From Areca catechu (taxonomy: Eukaryota; Streptophyta; Magnoliopsida; Arecales; Arecaceae), in assembly GCA_021397845.1 (NCBI GenBank), contig CM038047.1:131236112-131300111 (forward strand): a stretch of 64,000 nt of DNA. Reading direction: 5' to 3'. Shown in pieces: positions 55,607 through 64,000 of this stretch. Below the pieces are notes generated by a model. The model worked only from the letters and a program-made list of their open reading frames with translations, was not told the DNA's origin and ran no database searches. Both the position numbers and the translations under genes were made by a program. Position 1 is the stretch's first letter, and each line of letters opens with the position of its first letter.

Positions 55607-57211
55607 TGATGCAGAACGAAAGAGATGATGCGATGCGGAAGTAAATTAAGACTAATTCCTTTGTTTTTATATATATATTTTTTTTTATTTTCAGAAGTCG
55701 GCTTTGACTCAAAGGAAAGTTAAACTAAATTGAAAGAAACTATGTAATAATTGAAAGCACAATTTAAAGAAACCAGGTTATCAGAGTAGTTCAGAAGTAA
55801 AGGATCGCTGGGGGTTGAGAAACTCCCAGACCTAGGGTTTCGCTCTGAACTTTCAACAGGACAGAAGTAAAGAAAAGAGAAGGGTTACAGACCAGGTAGT
55901 GATCTTCACAGAGTTTAGTGAAAGGACTCTCTTGAGCAGATTGTTGGATCCCCGGATTCAGATATCTTCGCAATGGATCCTCCAATACTGGCCCTTTGGC
56001 AGAGTTGGCTTCTTCTGAACTCAAGATCTGGGAAAGAAGAAGAACAAGTTATGGAACCAGATACTCAAGGAAGGATTTACCAGATAGTAGAACTTGAAAG
56101 CTGATGTTGCTGAAATCCTGATTCTCCTGGAATGCTGATCTGACTTCCTCTGGGATTTGCTCTGTCTTTGAAGTAGCCGAACTGGACCTGGATGCTGGTG
56201 GTCGGTCTCTACTTGGAGAGAGGGGCCGTGAGATGATGAGGTAGATTAGGGTTTGGATGATTGGTGGAATGAAGAAGATGATGGCGACTAGGGTTTGGAA
56301 TTGAAGTGGCTAACCTAGGATTTTGGGGTTGGAGATCTCACACCTCCTCAAGGTTCCTAGGGAACCCGGATTTACTCCCTCACGGAGCTAAACACTTGAA
56401 TACAAGTGCAGAAGAGAGAAACATAAAGTTGCTCACACAGAAATTGATTTCATTCATCATTTGATTTCAAAACTTACAAGAGGGGTTTATTTTATAGGAC
56501 TTTACAAGAGGTCAGGGTTTTACATCTTCCCATGTGGGACTAATAGGATGGATCTTCAAATTAGGTTTGTAGAATCAATTTCTTCCTATATGGCTGGCCA
56601 AGAGGTTCCATAAATGTTGATTGAAAGCTCCAAACGGTAAGTAGGTGGCGCCTCCTAGCTTTGCTCTTCAAGAAATATTTTTTTCCTTCCATGGCTCAAC
56701 TCTTTTGGACACCTCCTTTTCTTTCTCCCCAATTCATGGCTCTTCCCAACTTTGCTTTGGGCTTTTTAGGCATGGATTGGGCGCCCCCTTGAAGTGCTCC
56801 CCAAGAAATGCCTCTTTCCTCCTTTAGCTTGGCCTTTTAAGGTACATATGGGGCGCCTCCTTGATTTTGGCTTCAAGAGAATTTCTTGCTCCCTTGGGTG
56901 TGGGGACCAAGACACTGGGATGGATTTGTGGTACTTCTTGGACTTGGCGTGTGGCTGGGAGTGTGGCACCCACTTGCTTGGACTTGGGAGAAAATATGAC
57001 ACCCTGGAGAAGACCTAGACCACTACTAGGACTTGAACTGAGTCAACATGACTCAACAAAATTTAAATTGCAGGAAATACAGACTCAACTAAAATTGAGT
57101 TGACCAAGTCAACCCTTATTACAAAACCAGAAAACCCTAATTCTTCGGGCAAGGTTATTAGAGATCCAGATGGAGCCCTGAAGTCTTCTTCTGAGTCTGG
57201 TGCCCGCACCA
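55607..57211 (-). repeat. Element C 3' LTR
   Basis: On the + strand it reads TGATGCAGAAC...TGCCCGCACCA, 1,605 bp. It matches 62447-64000. The coding tail of the integrase ORF (57109-57211) lies inside it. Confidence 0.92.
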
Positions 57212-57870
57212 ATTCTCCCGGGATAGGAGGAACTCGACCCTGTCGAGTATGGATCAAGTTGGCTCTGGTATCTCTCCAAGAGGTCTGGGTCCAATTCTTG
57301 TAATTCTTGCCAGCGGACCAGGTATCTTTGGTATCCTCGATTACGAGTAGAGATAACCTGATCATCCAGGATCTTTTCAATCTGCTCTTTCCTCACAGGC
57401 CAGTTTATTGATGGACACACTGGGTTGGGTTCACTCTCAAGATCAGGATTAGGCTCAAAAGGCTTACTGGGAATCACAGCTGGCTCTCTATACTCTACTA
57501 GGTCTATAATGTTGAAAGTGGAGCTAATGCCTAGTTCTGAAGGCAACTCGAGCACATAGGCATTGGACCCTACTCTCTTCACCACTCTAAATGGTCCAGC
57601 TCCTCTAGCATGTAACTTTCTAACGGTTCCAGGAGGAAACTGTTCAGGCCTTAACCTAATCATTACATAATCTCCTCAACAAAAGTTTTGACTCGCCTTT
57701 GAGAATCAGCCAACTTCTTATAAGTTTCATTACTTAAAGTTATTTTGGCATGAATTTCTTTATGCAAGTCCTTTACATGCTATGCAAGTGCATCAAGAGA
57801 CTTGTGTGTGTGGGCTAATAGTGAAATCAGATCAAGTGGTGTGTGAGGCTTGTATCCATGAACAATTTCA
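57109..57870 (-). pseudogene. Element C integrase C-terminus and chromodomain, running into the LTR
   Basis: The open part 57663-57109 starts MIRLRPEQFPPGTVRKLHAR, continues VGSNAYVLELPSELGISSTF, RKEQIEKILDDQVISTRN and RGYQRYLVRWQ. It then jumps to ELQELDPDLLERYQSQ: about 13 residues of the chromodomain (GRPxSDxSWISRE in A) are deleted. It ends in LTR-encoded RIGAGTRLRRRLQGSIWISN and about 17 further residues. Upstream (57664-57870), integrase text HKKIHAKITLSNETYKKL-like continues after a shift. The chromodomain is therefore damaged, while the LTR-encoded tail stays open. Confidence 0.82.
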
Positions 57871-58103
57871 AAGGGACTTTAGCCTATAGACCTATTGATC
57901 GAAACATTGAATGCAATTTTAGTCCTGGACAAAATACAAATCCCAATCCTGTGCTCTCAATCAAACCAAAATCTGAGTCAAAGCCTAGTAAAGGGTCAAG
58001 AAAAACTAAACTAGTCTGACGACGCATTCCTAAAGAATGGACTTTATTCCAAAGGAACCCTAGGTCTAAACCTAACAAACTACGGCTCTCTAGGTTTGAC
58101 CTT
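57306..58103 (-). repeat. Inverted repeat 2 (partner of 49171-49971)
   Basis: Reverse complement of 49171-49971 with about 25 differences in 800 bp by eye. It lies inside element C, bounded on the right by the integrase scrap HPPTQGQT and on the left by the chromodomain deletion. Confidence 0.9.
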
Positions 58104-58731
58104 GGGTCGGAGGATGGCATGCAAAGCATGAAAACTTATCATGGGTGCCTAGTAGGTGCCATAAGGTCTTCCAGAAGTAGGTGGCAAACCTAATAGGTTC
58201 TGACACGTGGTTCACTCTAAAGACTTCGACAAAGTATACTTGGATAGTGTAAGAAGCAATGGAAGTCCTAGAGAAAGGGAGGAAATATGAGGTGGAGTCT
58301 CGAATTACCTGTTGACTAAAGGTGGTGACCTGAAGGTTTGAATGGTGATCTATGAGTGTCAACTGATCATCCTTACGAAAGGAAAAGTTTGCTACTCCCA
58401 GGAATGGATCAAGAGATGGTTCGGGAAGTAGCCTAGGACATGTGATTGCAACAGTTAAAGTTTGTTCTCTAAGCAAATAATGATTCATTTTCTCAAGAAC
58501 AAGATTGAAGAATGATTCATGGAAGGGCCTATGGATGATGACCTCAAGACTTGAAATTTGACATATGGGTGCGGAAAGGTATACTCTATAGAAAGGTAGG
58601 TCAGTCATGCGAAGGAAGGGGTCTGGGATCATAAGGAGGACTTCTACAGGACTGGGTGAATCAATCCGTGCAAGACAAGGATGTTCAACTGAGATTACGG
58701 GAGAGACCTTAGTGGCTAGGCATGGGACAAG

Positions 58732-59414
58732 TGATGGGGACATCTCAAGCATGGATCTTGGAGCAAGCATAATTCTTGGAGTGGCACAGATCTTGAAGCA
58801 TTTTTGGAATAAATTTATTTAGGATTTATCTTTTGTTTAAAATTTGAATTAGGATTTGGTCGGTTAGGATTGATATATGGATAGGCTTATCTTATCCTAT
58901 CTTATATTTGAATTTGATTTAGGATTTGGTTGGTTAGGATTGATATATGGATAGGCTTATCTTATCCTATCTTATATTTGAATTTGATTCGTTCTTATCT
59001 TTTTATCTTGTATTCAAATTCAAATGAGGGTTGGAAAATCTATAAATACCACCCTCAGCCTTTTGTAATAGGAGGATGGATGAATAAAATTTCTATTGTT
59101 CTGTGTGAAGGATCTGTGTGCTCCTAGGGTATCTGTATGATCCCTTCTCCATCTTCCCAGGGTTTCTGTGTGATCCCTGATTTTGGGCATCTGTGTGAGC
59201 CCAGGGCATCTATGTGAGCCCCTTTGCTATGTGCTTGTTCTTCTAGGGCATCTGTGTGAGCCCCTTTGCTATGTGCTTGTTCTTCTTGGGGAATCTATGT
59301 GAACCCCAGTATTTTATCTTAACCCTGCACCCTCTTCTTTCCTCCTTTGCAAATCCTAATCCCTGGTGACTTTCATGCTCACTAGCGATCCAGTCCAATC
59401 CCTGTCCCGCATCG
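58732..59414 (+). repeat. TRIM 5' LTR
   Basis: 683 bp. It ends CATCG (A mutated to G). It contains a 70-bp tandem duplication (58851-58920 and 58921-58990), TATA CTATAAATACC near 59039, and several ATCTGTGTGAGCCC units (59100-59300). Confidence 0.93.
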
Positions 59415-59822
59415 AATGGTATCAGAGCTAAAGGATTAGGATTTTTCTGTTTCATCACCAGCCCACTATTCTCTTTCTTCCCTGTTTCAAATCTCATCCA
59501 CGGATCCTTCCCCAACATCGACGTCGGACCACCCTCCCCACAGCCGGTCACCCACCACCATTCCTCCCTTCCAGCCCTCACCCCTGTTTTCTGCTTCGTC
59601 TATGCCAAGCTCTCCAAGAACTGCCTGCAGCCCATTTTCAAAGCACAGATTTCAAAGCACACCGATCTCAAAGCCACACCATTTTCAAAGCAAAGTTGAT
59701 TAAAAAAAAAAATCATGGTTATGTCAAGCTAAAAGTTTGGAGTTCCCGGAGCTGAAGTCAAGCTGAAGCTGGAGCCTGACCCAAACTCGACAGAGTCGAG
59801 TTTTTTCCCCACCGTAGGAGAA

Positions 59823-60505
59823 TGATGGGGACATCTCAAGCACGGATCTTGGAGCAAGCATAATTCTTGGAGTGGCACAGATCTTGAAGCATTTTTGGAA
59901 TAAATTTATTTAGGATTTATCTTTTGTTTAAAATTTGAATTAGGATTTGGTCGGTTAGGATTGATATATGGATAGGCTTATCTTATCCTATCTTATATTT
60001 GAATTTGATTTAGGATTTGGTTGGTTAGGATTGATATATGGATAGGCTTATCTTATCCTATCTTATATTTGAATTTGATTCATTCTTATCTTTTTATCTT
60101 GTATTCAAATTCAAATGAGGGTTGGAAAATCTATAAATACCACCCTCAGCCTTTTGTAATAGGAGGATGGATGAATAAAATTTCTATTGTTCTGTGTGAA
60201 GGATCTGTGTGCTCCTAGGGTATCTGTATGATCCCTTCTACATCTTCCCAGGGTTTCTGTGTGATCCCTGATTTTGGGCATCTGTGTGAGCCCAGGGCAT
60301 CTATGTGAGCCCCTTTGCTATGTGCTTGTTCTTCTAGGGCATCTGTGTAAGCCCCTTTGCTATGTGCTTGTTCTTCTTGGGGAATCTATGTGAACCCCAG
60401 TATTTTATCTTAACCCTGCACCCTCTTCTTTCCTCCTTTGCAAATCCTAATCCCTGGTGACTTTCATGCTCACTAGCGATCCAGTCCAATCCCTGTCCCG
60501 CATCA
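59823..60505 (+). repeat. TRIM 3' LTR
   Basis: 683 bp, nearly identical to the 5' copy, ending CATCA. The 70-bp duplication is at about 59942-60081. Confidence 0.93.
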
Positions 60506-61527
60506 ACAAGGTCCAATTGTAAGAGGCTTGATTCAGTCATCCTAAGGAGAGGATCTACCATAGGGTGGGCAAACTTAAACAGTTCAATGCAAAGATCTTC
60601 AATTGGTACTTGGGGAATGACTGTCATTAGAGGGTACGAACTGATAGCTCGGGCTAACACTATGAGTTCTTCCGGGGGATATTTGACTAAAGGAACCTGA
60701 TTCTCATAAATCTCTTGAATTTCTGAACTAGGTCCTACCACTTGGTTGCTCTCCAAGATCTCCTCAGGTAAGGAACCAATAGTATCGATGTCACATTCTT
60801 CAAGTTCTTCCCCCTCATATTCATCAACTAGACTCAAGCCATCATCATATACTTCCTTGATGCCATCTTTAATGGGTTTCGGGTCAGTGGTAATCGGGTC
60901 AACTGATTCTGGGCTTGTCATACCTAACCTTTCTTCTTCATTGGTAGGCTTGGGTTTTCCATCATTAATGTCATCCTTAGGATTCTTACCACTTAGCTGT
61001 GCACAAGCCAGTCCTATGCATGGGCACTGACTAGATTTATGGCCTCTTTCTCCACAAAACCAACATTCTTGCGATATAGGAACCTGGGTCACACTGGGTT
61101 TCAAGCTAGTAGAGACCTTACTTGGGCATGGGTGTGGATCTAAATGGTTTGATCTAGAAGACTTGGGTTGTTGAGTGACTGGTCTAGAATATTGTAAGGA
61201 CCTCTCATAGACACGATCCACACTATAGATATCATGGTTAGGCTTCCTAAGGTTATGCTCGGGATCACGGTATAAGGTCCTCCTAGGCTCTTGGCATGGG
61301 TGAGGTTGGGACCTATTAAATTTTGGATCAGGGGTCCAATTTTGATGTCTACGTTTCTCAACTACTTGGACTCGATCCCTAAGCTGGGTAAAATTCTCAT
61401 TCATATCCTGACTCAATTTATTCATACTTTCAGTAAGAGCTCTAACCATGGCCTCTAAATCAGGTTGGGTCTGACCAGGTTGGTAGGGTACTCCATTCCG
61501 AGTAGACATAAAGATGCAAGCAAACAC

Positions 61528-62399
61528 ACTAAATGAGACTCGACTGAAACGACTACGGGCTAACTAGACCTAGAGCCCAAACTAGATGCCCAATCAGAGT
61601 GGCAAGCTAGCCTGTAGTAACTCGGGACTCAGCCAGGCAGGTGTAAGGAGAGTGTTAGGTCCCTAATTGTCAATCCTAGACACCAATCAGTGATTGGCCA
61701 GGTAGGTGGACCAGCACACAAGCCCTTCGGGACGTAGTCCCTGAATCACCATTTTAGACACTGAGTACAAAGCACACACATAGTAACCAGACAAACTGAA
61801 TAAACCCTAGGCTGGACCTGACTAGTTGGTGTTCCTAGCCCACTAGGGCAAATTAAGTCTAATAAATTTTAAAATTAGGCTTAGGATCGAATGAATGGGT
61901 GGTGGTTTTGGGCTAAGGAGAGGTTATCAACTCCTCCCCTTATCTTAGATGCTCAATTGCCCTTAAGATGAATTAGGAGATGATCACTCAAAAAAATTGA
62001 ATTGCAGAAACACAAAAATAGAGTTGCTGTAATTTAACTCTCATAAATTCCACAGAAACCAATAAATTACAGTAAAATTATGTAAAGTAGTTTCAATTAT
62101 ACAGGTTCTAGCAAAATGAAAATCATACAATTTTGAGTTACTTGCAATGAGAAACAATTCTTACAACAGGGTAGTTATAGACTGAAAACAGAATGCTTCC
62201 CTCGTTTACAATTCCTGCTACGAAGTTGTAACCCAGCGGATCCCCTACACGCCCTAGGAACACCCAGTGAAATAGAAAGAGGAGGCTTTCACCTCACTTC
62301 TTTCCTAGGACCGGACATCCTGGGGAGTCTACTTCGAGCAGACAAAGTAAAAAAGAGAGACACTCAAAACATGCAAGCAAGTCAGAAACCGTAGACACG
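61528..62399 (-). other. Element C leader
   Basis: Non-coding. Segments near 61560-61950 match A's leader (26990-27370), for example the block around CCAATCCTAGACACCAATCA read on the + strand. Confidence 0.7.
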
Positions 62400-62461
62400 G
62401 CTCTGATATCAAAATTGATGCAGAACGGAAGCTCTGATACCAAAATTGATGCAGAACAAAA
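62400..62461 (-). other. Duplicated primer-binding site and LTR edge (element C)
   Basis: GCTCTGATACCA at 62431-62442 is the primer site complement beside the LTR. A second copy GCTCTGATATCA at 62400-62411, also followed by AAAATTGATGCAGAAC, makes a 31-bp tandem duplication of the PBS plus the first LTR bases. Confidence 0.85.
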
Positions 62462-64000
62462 AAACAAAGAAGCGTATGCGGAAGTAAATTAAGACTAATT
62501 ATTTATTTTATTTTATTTTTTTATATTTTCAGAAGTCGGCTTTGACTCAAAGGAAAGTTAAACTAAATTGAAAGAAACTATGTAATAATTGAAAGCACAA
62601 TTTAAAAAAACTAGGTTATCATAGTAGTTCAGAAGTAAAGGATCGCTGGGAGTTGAGAAACTCCCAGACCTAGGATTTCGCTTTGAACTTTCAACAGGAC
62701 AGAAGTAAAGAGAAGAGAAGGGTTACAGACCAGGCAGTGATCTTCACAGAGTTTAGTGGAAGGACTCTCTTGAGCAGATTGTTGGATCCCCGGATTCAGA
62801 TATCTTCGCAATGGATCCTCCAATACTAGCCCTTTGGTAGAGTTGGCTTCTTCTGAACTCAAGATCTGGGAAAGAAGAAGAACAAGTTATGAAACTAGAT
62901 ACTCAAGGAAGGATTTACTGATAGAAGAACTTGAAAGTTGATGTTGCTGAAGTCCTGATTTTCCTGGATGCTGATCTGACTTCCTTTGGGGTTTGCTCTG
63001 TCTTTGAAGCAGCCGAACTGGACCTGGATGCTGGTGGTCGGCCTCTACTTGGAGAGAGGGGCCGTGAGAGATGGGGTAGGCTAGGGTTTGGTGGAGTGAA
63101 GAGGATGATGGGCGGTAGGGTTTGGAAGTGAAGTGGCTAACTTAGGTTTTTGGGATTGGAGATCTCACACCTCCTCAAGGTTCTTAGGGAACCTGGATTT
63201 ACTCTCTTACGGAGCTCAACACCTGAATGCAAGTGCGGAAGAGAGAAACATAAAGTTGCTCACACAAAATTTGAATTCATTCATCAGTTGTTTCAAAACT
63301 TACAAGAGGGGTTTATTTTATAGGACTTTACAAGAGGTCAGGGTTTTACATCTTCCCATGTGGGACTAATAGGATGGATCTTCAAATTAGGTTTGTAGAA
63401 TCAATTCCTTCCTATATGGGCGGCCAAGAGGTTCCATAAATGTTGATTGAAAGCTTCAAATGGTAAGTAGGTGGCGCCTCCTAGCCTTGCTCTTCATGAA
63501 ATATTTTTTTCCTTCCATGGCTCAACTCTTTTGGACACCTCCTTTTCTTTCTCCCCAAGTCATGGCTTTTCCCAACTTTGCTTTGGGCTTTTTAGGCATG
63601 GATTGGGCGCCCCCTTGAAGTGCTCCCCAAGAAATGCCTCTTTCCTCCTTTAGCTTGGCCTTTTAAGGTACATATGGGGCGCCTCCTTGATTTTGGCTTC
63701 AAGAAAATTTCTTGCTCTCTTGGGTGTGGGGACCAAGACACTGGGAGATTTGTGGCACCTCCTGGACTCTGGTGTGTGGCTGGGAGTGTGGCTGGGAGTG
63801 TGGGCCCACTTGCTTGGGCTTGGAAGAAAATGTGAGACCCTGGAGAAGACCTAGACCACTACTAGGACTTTAACTGAGTCAACATGACTCAACAAAATTT
63901 AAATTGCAGGGACATACAGACTCAATTAAAATTGAGTTGACCAAGTCAACCCTTATTACAAAACCAGAAAACCCTAATTCTTCGGGCAAGGTCAATCAGA
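62447..64000 (-). repeat. Element C 5' LTR (partial, cut by window end)
   Basis: On the + strand it starts TGATGCAGAAC and matches 55607 to about 57153. The remaining about 60 bases and the right TSD are beyond the window. Confidence 0.9.

Larger units (their letters stand above)
58732..60505 (+). mobile_element. TRIM-like non-autonomous LTR element, young
   Basis: Two 683-bp LTRs (58732-59414 and 59823-60505) flank a 408-bp internal region without a gene. TSD ACAAG is at 58727-58731 and 60506-60510. PBS TGGTATCAGAGC is at 59417-59428 and the purine-rich tract CCGTAGGAGAA lies just before 59823. LTRs differ at about five positions, near 0.7 percent. LTR termini (TGATGGGGAC...CCCGCATCA), PBS and the palindrome near the polypurine tract match the chromovirus family, which suggests trans-mobilisation by chromovirus proteins. 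Confidence 0.92.
58090..61527 (-). pseudogene. Element C Gag-like/novel ORF, split by the TRIM insertion
   Basis: Two parts, 61527-60506 and 58731-58090, read in one frame around the TRIM and its ACAAG duplication. The start is MFACIFMSTRNGVPYQ; MSTRNG probably is the true start, as in A (MSTRSG). Features are a coiled-coil-like stretch, no Gag core, an intact zinc knuckle CWFCGERGHKSSQC, then EVYDDGLSLVDEYEGEE as in A's linker. About 330 residues follow with no pol similarity (SLLQLDLVPCLATK, FLRMTDLPFYRVYL, TSYFLPFSRTS). It ends in an integrase-core scrap FATYFWKTLWHLLGT. B shares parts of the unknown region. Before the TRIM insertion the frame was open for roughly 550 codons. Confidence 0.78.
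55607..64000 (-). mobile_element. Element C: non-autonomous chromovirus, continuing beyond the window
   Basis: The 3' LTR (55607-57211) and 5' LTR (62447 to the window end) are both on the minus strand. Between them lie an integrase C-terminus with chromodomain, a short integrase-core scrap, a Gag-like ORF with a novel region, a leader and a primer site. Protease, RT and RNase H are absent. The left flank GCATA (55602-55606) should recur right of the window if it is the TSD. It is inserted in the Athila RNase H. A TRIM-like element (58732-60505) interrupts the Gag-like ORF. LTRs differ by several percent. Confidence 0.9.

Noticed and set aside
56645..57103. Open frames also present at 63471-63835.
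   Set aside because: Copies of the element C LTR. They are not genes.
59243..59581. Minus-strand open frame across the TRIM LTR and internal region.
   Set aside because: It crosses the PBS and LTR boundary and has no motif. It is best explained as chance.

Overview
The window is plant nuclear DNA made almost entirely of LTR retrotransposons inserted into one another. No host gene was found. The element set (a Sirevirus-type Copia, Tat/Retand-type and Athila-type Gypsy, and chromodomain-bearing chromoviruses) is typical of a flowering plant with a repeat-rich genome. A monocot is plausible but is not proven by anything here. Many tRNA-iMet primer sites (TGGTATCAGAGC), 5-bp target-site duplications (TSDs) and TG...CA termini let most boundaries be placed exactly.

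Layout. (1) 1-9664: a decayed Sirevirus (Copia, +) with gag-pol, a downstream envelope-like gene, multiple polypurine tracts and a 1.7-kb 3' LTR. Its 5' LTR is cut by the window edge. It lies inside element E. (2) 9665-16448: the left part of E, an old Tat-type Gypsy element in minus orientation, with an opposite-strand accessory ORF, minisatellites, integrase and part of RNase H. A chromovirus solo LTR (14729-16289) interrupts it. (3) 16449-49170: the + half of an Athila-type element (5' LTR, leader, gag, protease, RT) inserted in E's RNase H gene. It carries two large insertions. One is a 2.36-kb solo LTR (H, 19924-31016), itself interrupted by an intact, very young chromovirus A (20538-29262, minus, TSD AATCT). 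The other is a decayed non-autonomous chromovirus B (31955-47580, +, TSD AGTAC), whose 5' LTR holds a Tat element D (32519-42600, minus, TSD CCTTA), which in turn holds a solo LTR (37550-38168, TSD TTCAC). (4) 49171-58103: a rearranged block flanked by ~800-bp inverted repeats. It holds E's RT and 5' RNase H on the + strand, and Athila's 3' LTR, integrase and RNase H on the minus strand. (5) 55607-64000 and beyond: a non-autonomous chromovirus C (minus) carrying a TRIM-like element (58732-60505, TSD ACAAG).

How the parts relate. A is the only element with a complete reading frame (1,683 aa: Gag, protease, RT, RNase H, integrase, chromodomain). B, C and the small TRIM share with A the primer-binding site, the LTR termini and a palindrome 21-22 bp before the 3' LTR, so they look like a family that could be mobilised in trans by A-like proteins. 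B and C replace the pol core with an unrecognised coding region. The polyprotein frame of A, B and C runs through the polypurine tract into the 3' LTR.

The point most worth checking is the inversion. E's RNase H is split between 51006 (+) and 16448 (-), exactly at the two Athila LTR ends, with matching target duplications (AGAGT/ATAGT). The two Athila halves are also in opposite orientations. This means an inversion in the chromosome or a mis-joined assembly. All divergence figures are rough counts by eye.
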